Below are positions 22,916-29,460 of a DNA stretch of 36,314 nucleotides, in pieces. The DNA is from a virus. The DNA lies in IMG/VR virus record IMGVR_UViG_3300005468_000041, positions 1-36,314 of that record; one strand, written 5' to 3'. The position numbers and the translations under genes were made by a program. The notes below the pieces were generated by a model, which worked only from the letters and a program-made list of their open reading frames with translations, ran no database searches and was not told where the DNA came from. Numbering within the stretch: position 1 is the first letter of the stretch; every line of letters begins with the position of its first letter.

Positions 22916-23146
22916 TTACCCGGTGACGTACTTTGCGTCGCGTGCAATGATGAGCCTATTATCATCGGCACCGTCTGAACTAGTGATGGCTTCAATGACT
23001 CCCTCGACATCGGTACCGAGTTCGTACTCGATGGCTTCTTCCACCGACATATCTGGGTATGCGTTGAGTGGAATGTCGGCTGTGTACACCAACTCGTATT
23101 TTACCCGGATGAAGCCAGGCTTAGGCGCATCAGAGGGTTGAGGCAT
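22916..23146 (-). CDS. Small acidic protein of unknown function
   Basis: 76 residues from ATG 23146 with AGGGGAG upstream. It contains FIRVKYELVYTADIPLNAYPDMSVEEAIEYELGTDVEGVIEAI, a beta-alpha pattern with an amphipathic acidic helix, then a short Asp-rich loop and a strand (NRLIIARDAKYV). No family is recognised. It overlaps the 3' end of the DUF3310 gene by 17 nt and precedes the kinase, so it is probably in the nucleotide-metabolism operon. Confidence 0.6.
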   Translation of the reverse strand: MPQPSDAPKPGFIRVKYELVYTADIPLNAYPDMSVEEAIEYELGTDVEGVIEAITSSDGADDNRLIIARDAKYVTG

Positions 23147-23450
23147 CTTCTCCCCTTGCTTGCGTAATCATGAATTCGATGTAGTGGATAGCCTTGTTGA
23201 GATCCTCGATACCGCCCTTATCGCGGTACCGAGTGACGAGCTTGATCACGTTACCTTGGCAGAAGTCCAGTGAGTTCGCCAGGATGTACTCGATTGGCTG
23301 AATCGCCAAGCCCCGGTAGTGGTTACCCCCGACCTGTCGTTCGAGGGGTAGAGGAGGTTCTGGGGCTGGTTCTCGGATCACTGGCGGCAGGTTGACTACA
23401 CTAACCGCAGGCTCACGAGGTCGAGAGGGTTCGCTGATCATAACTCCCAT
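23130..23450 (-). CDS. DUF3310 protein
   Basis: 106 residues. A Pro-rich N-terminal third is followed by VGGNHYRGLAIQPIEYILANSLDFCQGNVIKLVTRYRDKGGIEDLNKAIHYIEFMI, an almost complete DUF3310 motif (GGxHY, IQPIEYI, GNVIKxVxRxKxKxGxEDLxKAxHYL). The family is widespread in phages, often beside nucleotide metabolism genes as here; its biochemical role is not established. ATG at 23450 has AGGAGAGCGC upstream. It is the first protein gene after the tRNA cluster, 77 nt from tRNA-Arg. Confidence 0.9.
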   Translation of the reverse strand: MGVMISEPSRPREPAVSVVNLPPVIREPAPEPPLPLERQVGGNHYRGLAIQPIEYILANSLDFCQGNVIKLVTRYRDKGGIEDLNKAIHYIEFMITQARGEDASTL

Positions 23451-23527
23451 GCGCTCTCCTATTTAAATCCCGGGTGGGAATTAAAAGAGGGGACCGAGCC
23501 TACCCTGGCCCGGCCCCCATAGAAGTG

Positions 23528-23599
23528 TTGTCACGACCGGATTCGAACCGGTTCATACAGATTAGAAGTCTGTTGCTCTACCAAGTGAGCTACGTGTCG
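23528..23599 (-). tRNA. tRNA-Arg (UCU anticodon)
   Basis: Minus-strand cloverleaf with D-arm GCTC-ACTTGGTA-GAGC, anticodon arm ACAGA-CTTCTAA-TCTGT (U33, TCT, A37) and T-arm ACCGG-TTCGAAT-CCGGT. The acceptor stem is weak: CGACACG against CGTGACA pairs at only five of seven positions (1:72 and 3:70 mismatched). The anticodon reads AGA, a codon rare in high-GC actinobacteria and useful for a lower-GC phage. The acceptor mismatches leave doubt about charging. Confidence 0.75.
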
Positions 23600-23694
23600 G
23601 TTGTTGCCTGTGATTACGAACCCGGCGACGTTTAAGGATGCAACTCAGGTTTAATTCGCTCACGTGTTACCGCTAACACCAGGCAGCCACGCAG

Positions 23695-23794
23695 AGGCTG
23701 CCCCGGGATTTGAACCCGGGTCTTGAGCTGATTAGGTCGCACCCGATTGATCCGGGATCGCACAAGCTTAAGCTGAGGTTGTGGTACGGCAGGA
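23695..23794 (-). ncRNA. tRNA-like element, irregular, about 100 nt
   Basis: A perfect T-arm (CCGGG-TTCAAAT-CCCGG) is followed by GGCAGCC; the facing 5' strand TCCTGCC pairs at five of seven positions. Inside are CACAA ... TTGTG (around a palindromic AGCTTAAGCT) and CCCG-GATCAAT-CGGG, a 4-bp stem whose 7-nt loop has A at position 33. A 24-nt stretch (23721-23744) is repeated with changes at 23799-23823. Boundaries are uncertain; it could be a damaged long-variable-arm tRNA. Confidence 0.35.
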
Positions 23795-23858
23795 TGACTC
23801 TTGAAGCTGATAAGGTCGTGCCCAGCGCCTCTGCCAGTTTGGGCTACTCCGACTTGAG

Positions 23859-23941
23859 TGCCGGAGGCAGGGTTCGAACCTGCACTATGTCCTGGGTTTT
23901 TGCACTTCATGAGATTGAGGTTGGTACCGCGCTACACGGAC
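23859..23941 (-). ncRNA. tRNA-like T-arm element, poorly formed
   Basis: A perfect T-arm (GCAGG-TTCGAAC-CCTGC) with discriminator A and 3' strand CTCCGGC. The only nearby 5' strand (GTCCGTG) leaves two mismatches and would overlap the acceptor of the next element (23932-24019), so both cannot fold at once. No 5-bp/7-nt anticodon arm is visible. Probably a tRNA remnant. Confidence 0.3.
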
Positions 23942-24019
23942 GGGATTTGAACCCGCAACCTTCCTGGCTTCACCACCACAGTCAGCCAGGATGCTCTGAA
24001 CCGAGTGAGCTCCCGTGTA
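23932..24019 (-). ncRNA. tRNA-like element with an expanded anticodon arm
   Basis: Acceptor TACACGG/CCGTGTA (7 bp), D-arm GCTC-ACTCGGTTCA-GAGC and T-arm GCGGG-TTCAAAT-CCCGT are all intact. The anticodon arm is an 8-bp stem, TCCTGGCT/AGCCAGGA, with a 14-nt loop, 13 nt longer than normal. Either an intron-like insertion sits in the anticodon loop or this is a non-decoding tRNA mimic. Discriminator is G. Confidence 0.6.
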
Positions 24020-24112
24020 AACCTTACAGCCCGAACATTCCCCTTGACAAACACCAACCGGAATCCGAAGGTTTCCGAGCAGTTGGCCGACTAGGAAACT
24101 CTATCAAACCCG

Positions 24113-24850
24113 CTATTCTTCGAGCAGAAAGCCGAAGAGAGCGTCGCCGACGAATACGTTCTCGACGGTGACGAGGTTGGCTTCCTCACGTGCGATCTTC
24201 ACCGCGTCGATGAGCTCGTTCACGCGGTTCACCAGCTTGTGCTGCTGAAGCGCCGTGAGTGCGCCAGAGAGGTGAGTCGTGGCCCACGTGCCGACGATCT
24301 GATCACGCACACGGTCGCGAGTCTGTGCCGGGTGACGCTCGTTGGGCGGCACCACGACGACCGTTTCCTCGATCTTCTCCGAGCGGGTCGTTTCGACCGG
24401 CCGAGTGCGGCTGATGCCAGTGATCTCGTCGGTCGTCCACTCCTTGGCCGTGTCGAGCACGGGGCACGCGGTGATGAACGTACGAACATCGATGAGCTGC
24501 TTCTCCAGGAAGAGGAGGTTGCTGCTCGAGACATCGTTCAGGATGACACGACCACGCACGACCACATTGCCCTTGGCAACCTGATTGCCCGCGTCACGCG
24601 TTGCGGTCAGGTCCCACAGCTGACCGAGGTCAGTTGCGATGGCGCTGATCAGCGACGAGGCCACCAGCTGGACCTGAAGTGCCTCAGACGGAAGCTTCTG
24701 GCCCTCTTCCGCCTTGGGAGTGTACTCACGCGCGATACCCGCGAAGAGTGGCGCCTTCTGCACGTTCTTGTATGCTTCGTTCACGACCGTGCTGACTCGC
24801 GCCTTGAGCGTGCGCTGAAGCATGACGACCGAAATGAGACGACGAGACAT
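24113..24850 (-). CDS. Conserved phage protein of unknown function
   Basis: 245 residues, well-behaved coding sequence (ATG 24850, AGGAAG upstream). Mostly helical with VSTVVNEAYKNVQK, QVQLVASSLISAIATDLGQLWDLTATRD, a central VVVRGRVILNDVSSSNLLFLEKQL and a C-terminal LVNRVNELIDAVKIAREEANLVTVENVFVGDALFGFLLEE. I recognise it as a conserved actinophage type but know no function. The C-terminal EANLVTVENVFVG resembles the end of proteins acting as small adaptors. The regular helices suggest a cytoplasmic oligomer. It precedes the tRNA cluster. Confidence 0.75.
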   Translation of the reverse strand: MSRRLISVVMLQRTLKARVSTVVNEAYKNVQKAPLFAGIAREYTPKAEEGQKLPSEALQVQLVASSLISAIATDLGQLWDLTATRDAGNQVAKGNVVVRGRVILNDVSSSNLLFLEKQLIDVRTFITACPVLDTAKEWTTDEITGISRTRPVETTRSEKIEETVVVVPPNERHPAQTRDRVRDQIVGTWATTHLSGALTALQQHKLVNRVNELIDAVKIAREEANLVTVENVFVGDALFGFLLEE

Positions 24851-24894
24851 GACTTCCTATCCTGTGATCACTTTGAGGTTGATGTTGCGTGGTG

Positions 24895-25884
24895 TTAAGA
24901 GGAATGCTTGCGCTGGACACGCAGCCAAACGAACGAACCAAGTCCAAGTGCGATCAGAAATCCTGCGATTCCCAGGTACGTACCAATTCCTGATGTTCCC
25001 GTGTTCGCAAGTCCAGAGGTAGAGCCAACCGGAACTACCGCGGGTGCTGTAGTTGACGTTGTAGCCGACGTAGAACTCTCGACAGACGTCGTAGACGTAG
25101 TACTGGTGGTTGTTACCGGGGTAGTTGTTGCGGCGGTAGTAGAGGAGGTTGTAGAGGTGGTCGTTGTCGTGGTGGTGGCCGGTGAAGTCGACGTGGTCGT
25201 TTCAGTTGGAGTGCACAGGCTGAAGTTCCAGACACTGTCATTGAACGTCAACGTCTTGAGAACGCCGCGTGCTTCGGTGCCAACACCCAATGTGCCGAGT
25301 GAAAAGCCGACTGCGACAACTTTAGCATCCGGGTCGAACCCGGCGAAATCAGCGAGCGTCCCGTCCACGTTCGTGTTCGTCGGTACGGTGATGTTCTCTG
25401 GACCATCGACCCATCGTGATGGCTTTGATGCCCACCAGATATCGCCATACGCACTGGGTTCACCGACGAGAATGCCATCGTAGCCATCATCGGGATCGGA
25501 AGGCGTGCGGTCAACGACGAGCTGGTAGCCCGGCTTTGCTGAGCCGACCGACTGCACGAAGTCCAGTGAGGCGATATCAACATCAGCGAGCAGAGTTGGC
25601 GTGACGGCCACATAGCCGGCAACCTTCCCGCCTGCTGGGGAGACTGTCGTCGGATCTTGTTGCGCACGCGGTCCTGTGATGTCAAGTATGAGACCGTCAG
25701 GCACGAAGTCCTGGACTCGCACCGGGGAGTGCGCACGTGATTCGGTGAACTTCCACGTACCGTCGATCTTACACACGCCACTCGGCACCGAGTCAGTGAC
25801 TTGTGCTTCGGCGGTTGGTGAGCACAGGATCACCGGCACGAGCGATATGATGCCAATGATGCCGGCTGCGATGAGCTTACGCAT
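24895..25884 (-). CDS. Secreted cell-wall-anchored surface protein with LAxTG sortase motif
   Basis: 329 residues. N-terminal signal peptide MRKLIAAGIIGIISLVPVIL with a likely AEA cleavage site near 28. A globular beta-rich domain (about 32-220) begins GVCKIDGTWKFTESRAH and contains two Cys. A ~70-residue Thr/Ser stalk (runs of TTT/TST, 222-280) leads to LANTG (292-296), a hydrophobic helix (YLGIAGFLIALGLGSFVWL) and a basic tail RVQRKHSS. LAxTG is the recognition motif of class E sortases of high-GC Gram-positive bacteria, so the host would attach this protein to its own wall. A phage-made wall protein could block adsorption of competitors (superinfection exclusion) or change host adhesion. 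ATG 25884 has a distant AAGGG. Confidence 0.85.
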   Translation of the reverse strand: MRKLIAAGIIGIISLVPVILCSPTAEAQVTDSVPSGVCKIDGTWKFTESRAHSPVRVQDFVPDGLILDITGPRAQQDPTTVSPAGGKVAGYVAVTPTLLADVDIASLDFVQSVGSAKPGYQLVVDRTPSDPDDGYDGILVGEPSAYGDIWWASKPSRWVDGPENITVPTNTNVDGTLADFAGFDPDAKVVAVGFSLGTLGVGTEARGVLKTLTFNDSVWNFSLCTPTETTTSTSPATTTTTTTSTTSSTTAATTTPVTTTSTTSTTSVESSTSATTSTTAPAVVPVGSTSGLANTGTSGIGTYLGIAGFLIALGLGSFVWLRVQRKHSS

Positions 25885-25900
25885 GCTTGATGTTGCCCTT

Positions 25901-26218
25901 CTAGTCGGGGAACTTCATGGCAGCTATGGTGTCCTGCCATTCACGCTCGAGTGTTTTCCAGTTTGCCTGGATCGTGACGATGGGAGTTGTGAGGTGATTG
26001 TGCTGGAGCTCGAATCCGTACTTCACAGCATCAGTCAAGTACGCGATCTCAAGCACAGTCAGCGCACCGTCATAACCTACGCCCGTTGCCTGCGCTGCGA
26101 CGCAACCCCAAGGATTCAACATGCGAATTCGAGCCGGGTCGATTCGGGAGAGCCAAACATCACGGCCAAGCTTCTCGTCGAGCAGATCGAGTCCGTTCTG
26201 AATCTCTACCTCGTACAC
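25901..26218 (-). CDS. Small conserved phage protein
   Basis: 105 residues from GTG 26218 with AGGAG upstream. It contains GLDLLDEKLGRDVWLSRIDPARIRMLNPWGCVAAQATG and ILEIAYLTDAVKYGFELQHNH, then TIQANWKTLEREWQDTIAAMK. The DPxxIxMxxPxxCVxxQ... pattern is shared with small proteins of unknown function in many actinophages. No membrane segment. It lies between a two-helix membrane protein and the wall-anchored protein. Confidence 0.7.
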   Translation of the reverse strand: MYEVEIQNGLDLLDEKLGRDVWLSRIDPARIRMLNPWGCVAAQATGVGYDGALTVLEIAYLTDAVKYGFELQHNHLTTPIVTIQANWKTLEREWQDTIAAMKFPD

Positions 26219-26256
26219 TGTATCTCTCCTCAGTTCCGCGGGTCTCGGGTTGAGAA

Positions 26257-26451
26257 TTAATTGGGCGATGTCACCAAGTTTACCAAGATGATACCGCCCA
26301 GTGAGATGAGAAACACGGCGAGTGGAATGATCACCGACTTTGTGCTCTTGAGTTGTGTCAGCGCTGCCACTGAGAGAAGAGCCGACGCGAGTGCGAAGAG
26401 AGTTAGGATGATAAAGATCACCCAGAGTGATGTCTGGTTGAGTGCGGACAC
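26257..26451 (-). CDS. Two-helix membrane protein
   Basis: 64 residues from GTG 26451 (AAGG 9 nt upstream; GTG 26460 has no spacing from it and overlaps the RtcB gene). Two transmembrane helices, LWVIFIILTLFALASALLSVAAL and VIIPLAVFLISLGGIILVNLV, joined by TQLKSTKS. It resembles holin-like or small accessory membrane proteins, but without a nearby endolysin I do not call it a holin. It follows the RtcB stop by 1 nt. Confidence 0.65.
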   Translation of the reverse strand: MSALNQTSLWVIFIILTLFALASALLSVAALTQLKSTKSVIIPLAVFLISLGGIILVNLVTSPN

Positions 26452-26452
26452 G

Positions 26453-27631
26453 TTAGTCACCCTTCACATTGAGAATCTGGTGAAGCGTGTGCTTGATGGT
26501 GACAAGATCAATCGAGTCGGCCATCACGACGTCGATGTCCTTGTACGCACCGGGGATTTCATCGACGAACGCTGCACTGTCGCGGTACTCGATGCCCTTC
26601 ATTGCTTCACGCAGGTCGTCATGCGTGAACATCTTTCGCGCAGTGGAACGCGAGAAGTTGCGCCCAGCGCCATGAGGTGAAGAGTCAAGGGACATGTAGT
26701 TACCCTTGCCCTGGACCACATACGATGCTGTCCCCATGGAACCAGGGATGAGACCCATCTTTCCCGCGGTGGCATCGATGGCGCCCTTGCGCGACAGCCA
26801 CACCTGCTTGCCGAAATGCTTCGCGGATGTGGTGTAGTTATGATGGCAGTTGATGGTCTCTTGCACCTCGATTGATTCGCCTGACCACTCCTCGACGCAC
26901 AGCATGAGACGATCCATCATTTCTTCGCGATTGAACCACGCAAACTCCTGGGCCCATCGCATTTCACGGATGTACGCCCAGAACTCCTTATCACCTTCGA
27001 CGAGGTATGCAAGATCCGGGTTGGGTAGGTTGATCCAACGCTTCTCACACTGCTGTGCCGCAATCTTGATGTGTCGCTGCGCGATCTTGTTGCCAACACC
27101 ACGTGAGCCCGAGTGGAGAAAGAGCCACACGCGATCCATTTCGTCGATGGTGATCTCGATGAAGTGATTGCCACCACCGAGTGTGCCGAGCTGAAGCTTC
27201 CAATTCGATGCATATGCGTCTGGATCGAACTCAGCTGACTCGAGAGCCTTCATCTCGAGGATGTCCGTGCGTAGCTTGGCGGTGTTGGTGAGTTGCGTGT
27301 TGTACTTACCGGCTGAGGTCGGGATGGTCGCTTCGATCAGTTCGCGAAGCGCCGTAAGAGACTTCTCGGATTCCGTGAAGTCATGTTTGGTGAATTGTGT
27401 ACGCACTGCGATCATGCCGCAGCCGATATCCACGCCGACCGCCGCGGGCATGATGGCACCGAGAGTTGGGATAACACTGCCGACGGTGCTTCCACGCCCA
27501 AGATGCGCATCAGGCATGAGAGCGACGTGTGGAAAGATGAACGGCATCGTTGAAGTCTGCTCGGCCTGCTTGCGTGTCTGGTCTTCGAGAATGGACGCGA
27601 AGTTGACGAGCTTATCGTTGATCTGTTCCAC
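26453..27631 (-). CDS. rtcB: RtcB-type RNA ligase
   Basis: 392 residues covering the whole RtcB family: MPDAHLGRGSTVGSVIPT, AVGVDIGCGM (metal-binding C71), GTLGGGNHFIEI, HSGSRGVGN, NCHHNY, LIPGSMGT-SYVV and SPHGAGRNFSR (the His that takes GMP). The enzyme joins RNA 3'-phosphate or 2',3'-cyclic-phosphate ends to 5'-OH ends using GTP and Mn2+. These are exactly the ends left by anticodon nucleases and many toxin RNases. In a phage with its own tRNAs it probably repairs tRNAs cut by host defence (inference). GTG 27631 has AGGAG 9 nt upstream. No archease partner is visible. Confidence 0.95.
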   Translation of the reverse strand: MEQINDKLVNFASILEDQTRKQAEQTSTMPFIFPHVALMPDAHLGRGSTVGSVIPTLGAIMPAAVGVDIGCGMIAVRTQFTKHDFTESEKSLTALRELIEATIPTSAGKYNTQLTNTAKLRTDILEMKALESAEFDPDAYASNWKLQLGTLGGGNHFIEITIDEMDRVWLFLHSGSRGVGNKIAQRHIKIAAQQCEKRWINLPNPDLAYLVEGDKEFWAYIREMRWAQEFAWFNREEMMDRLMLCVEEWSGESIEVQETINCHHNYTTSAKHFGKQVWLSRKGAIDATAGKMGLIPGSMGTASYVVQGKGNYMSLDSSPHGAGRNFSRSTARKMFTHDDLREAMKGIEYRDSAAFVDEIPGAYKDIDVVMADSIDLVTIKHTLHQILNVKGD

Positions 27632-27664
27632 TGGTGTGCTCTCCTAGATTCGTTTAACAACTTG

Positions 27665-28144
27665 CTATTGAGTATAACTGCGTGTTTTCTTACAGTCGCA
27701 CACTGCGCAACCAGCGCGGTAGAGACCATCTGAAGTGTAGTCATGCACGATCATGACATGACCACAATCACAACGAACAGTGGGTTTGCTTTCATTAGGC
27801 ATTACGAGGCCATGCGCACCAAAAAGTCGGTACATCGCGTCAGTGGTAAATCGTTGACGCAGGCGAGCGAAGTCAATCGGCTTTGGTATCGCAGTGACCA
27901 TTTCATACGCTTTCGCGTACGCGGCCTCCCACGTACGAAACGCAGAAATATCGGTGCCACCGCGCTCATCCGAAAGGATCCACGGATAAAGCATATACAT
28001 GAGCCACTCACTAGATGTCCAATAACCGTCATCACGTCGAAGTTTTCTGATGTGAAGACGCTTGGGGATCGTGTGAACGCCACCTAGTTTCTTAAGGTCT
28101 TCATATGAAACATCATACTCACCCGGTGGAAGCTTCTCGTTCAT
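27665..28144 (-). CDS. Protein with C-terminal zinc-binding region
   Basis: 159 residues from ATG 28144, overlapping the previous stop by ATGA. The N-terminal part is LPPGEYDVSYEDLKKLGGVHTIPKRLHIRKLRRDDGYW, then an aromatic helical middle (SSEWLMYMLYPWIL, FRTWEAAYAKAYEMV). The C-terminal 35 residues hold CDCGHVMIVHD and CAVCDCKK, six Cys with His, likely one or two zinc sites. Function unknown; translationally coupled to the gene upstream. Confidence 0.65.
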   Translation of the reverse strand: MNEKLPPGEYDVSYEDLKKLGGVHTIPKRLHIRKLRRDDGYWTSSEWLMYMLYPWILSDERGGTDISAFRTWEAAYAKAYEMVTAIPKPIDFARLRQRFTTDAMYRLFGAHGLVMPNESKPTVRCDCGHVMIVHDYTSDGLYRAGCAVCDCKKTRSYTQ

Positions 28145-28653
28145 GCCGTCGCTCGCTGAGTGTAGGCACGCTCGAGGTCGGTGTCGAACCCAGCGGCTTG
28201 TGCAAGTGCACGTGCCGCCGGGCGTGTGAGGAAGGGAGGTTGTGCGTCGCCAGACGGCCCGGTCTTACGGATGGTGAATGCCTCGATGACTTCATGAGGT
28301 GAGCGAACGGCTTCGTAGCGATAGTGCACCACTTCTCCAGGCACGATCGAGACGCCCGAGTGGTGGAGTAGATAGTTGGATCCCGCGAGCTCGCCATCCT
28401 CCTCAGCGGACGCCACGAGGCGGAAAATGCGGGTCTCGAACCACCGGCACGCGTTGCAGTGGTGCTTGGGCTGCGCAAACTCGGCATCATCCAAATGGTT
28501 GTGGTGTCGAGTCCGTGCAGACGAACCGATGCCGATGAACCGAGCATTGATCACGATCGGTTCACTACGACTTACCGGCAGGGTCCAGGTGGTGCGGTGG
28601 CCGACGCTGCGGACGTGGGGAAGCTTCATATGATCGTTGAGCACGCTTGACAT
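28141..28653 (-). CDS. Conserved phage protein with beta-rich core and CxxC
   Basis: 170 residues from ATG 28653 (GAGAGGA upstream). The N-terminal half has MKLPHVRSVGHRTTWTLPVSRSEPIVINARFIGIGSSARTRHHNH; HHCNACRWFETRIFRLV supplies a CxxC in a strand; SGVSIVPGEVVHYRYEAVRSPHEVIEAFTIRK continues a beta sandwich-like pattern. The end is an alpha region with AARALAQAAGFDTDLERAY. No known family recognised with certainty. It is preceded by two back-to-back hairpins (28708-28798) that may control its expression. Confidence 0.6.
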   Translation of the reverse strand: MSSVLNDHMKLPHVRSVGHRTTWTLPVSRSEPIVINARFIGIGSSARTRHHNHLDDAEFAQPKHHCNACRWFETRIFRLVASAEEDGELAGSNYLLHHSGVSIVPGEVVHYRYEAVRSPHEVIEAFTIRKTGPSGDAQPPFLTRPAARALAQAAGFDTDLERAYTQRATA

Positions 28654-28707
28654 CGTGTCGTCCTCTCCTAGTTTCCTATGGGTGGTGCAGTACAGCATAA
28701 GCTGGTT

Positions 28708-28798
28708 GCTGGCCGGGCGTTGTGATCTTGGAATCACGTACCCGGCCAGCGTGACCGACCCTGGGGGAGCACGGTCGGGGGGTCGTGCGGGGTCGGTC
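28708..28798. other. Twin back-to-back hairpins between genes
   Basis: Hairpin A: GCTGGCCGGG (28708-28717) with CCCGGCCAGC (28741-28750), containing a nested GTGAT/ATCAC. Hairpin B: GACCGACCC (28753-28761) with GGGTCGGTC (28790-28798), containing nested GCACG/CGTGC. They are only 2 nt apart and fill most of the gap between the lipoprotein and the next leftward gene. Possible terminator pair, mRNA-processing site or structured regulatory RNA. Confidence 0.6.
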
Positions 28799-28842
28799 GA
28801 TGGCAACTCTAACAAGCGGGTGTCTAGCGGTGAGATGATGTG

Positions 28843-29196
28843 TTACTTGCAGAAATACTTGTCTGCCGTTTCGTACATGACACGCGCTTGGATTTCGGTG
28901 TAACTGTTGATGAGACCCGAGATGATGCTGTCACGTGAGATGCCCGCTTCACGCTGCTGACACGTCAACTTACCGATTGCGATGACTGAACTTTCTTCAA
29001 GATCAGTGTCCGCGTCAGCGCCGAGAACTGGTTGAACGTCGGACAAGTACGCTCGTTCTTTCGCGGTATAAGAACGATTGGTGTCTGTCTTCGTAGGCGT
29101 GCATGCGGTGAGGGATAGGATGACACCTACGCCTGCGAGAAGAATGACGATGAGTGCTGCAATCTGGATCATCTGATGACGGTAGTTTTTGTCCAT
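28843..29196 (-). CDS. DUF732-like lipoprotein
   Basis: 117 residues. A hydrophobic signal (IQIAALIVILLAGVGVILSLTAC) ends in the lipobox LTAC, predicting a lipidated Cys. The mature part (RAYLSDVQPVLGADADTDLEESSVIAIGKLTCQQREAGISRDSIISGLINSYTEI ... ADKYFC) has the two conserved Cys and the four-helix layout of DUF732 proteins, otherwise known from mycobacteria and relatives and their phages. It is the first leftward gene from the divergent control region. A surface role such as superinfection exclusion is plausible. ATG 29196; the best ribosome site (AGGAAAG) is rather distant. Confidence 0.75.
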   Translation of the reverse strand: MDKNYRHQMIQIAALIVILLAGVGVILSLTACTPTKTDTNRSYTAKERAYLSDVQPVLGADADTDLEESSVIAIGKLTCQQREAGISRDSIISGLINSYTEIQARVMYETADKYFCK

Positions 29197-29305
29197 AATA
29201 AGGGGCTGCTTTCCTAGGTCCTAAGTGTACTCTCTGATCAAGACAGCGGGCAGCGAGGTTGTAGATTTGAGGTCTACTCTTCGATGAAACTGCCCGATGC
29301 GAGCA

Positions 29306-29373
29306 GTGCCAAGAGCACGCTCGATGCACAAGTCCAGTGGGATTGGACGAAACAAAGAACACGCTCTTGGCAC
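29306..29373. promoter_or_regulatory. 11-bp inverted repeat in the divergent control region
   Basis: GTGCCAAGAGC (29306-29316) and GCTCTTGGCAC (29363-29373) are perfect inverted repeats 46 nt apart. They lie in the 264-nt gap (29197-29460) between the leftward lipoprotein gene and the rightward primase gene. One copy of GTCCAGT (29332) lies between the arms. The layout suits a two-site operator with looping, or a hairpin in either transcript. I found no confident -35/-10 pair; weak candidates exist on both strands. Confidence 0.5.
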
Positions 29374-29460
29374 CGTTGTGCTCAGGCTCGACACCCCTCC
29401 GAAAGGTGAGATACCCGTGGCAGATAGTATCACGCGCCGACTTCACGGTGAGGGTCAGGG

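Noticed and set aside
26257-26451. Holin call for the two-helix membrane protein
   Set aside because: No endolysin or lysis cassette nearby; it follows rtcB in the early-type block.
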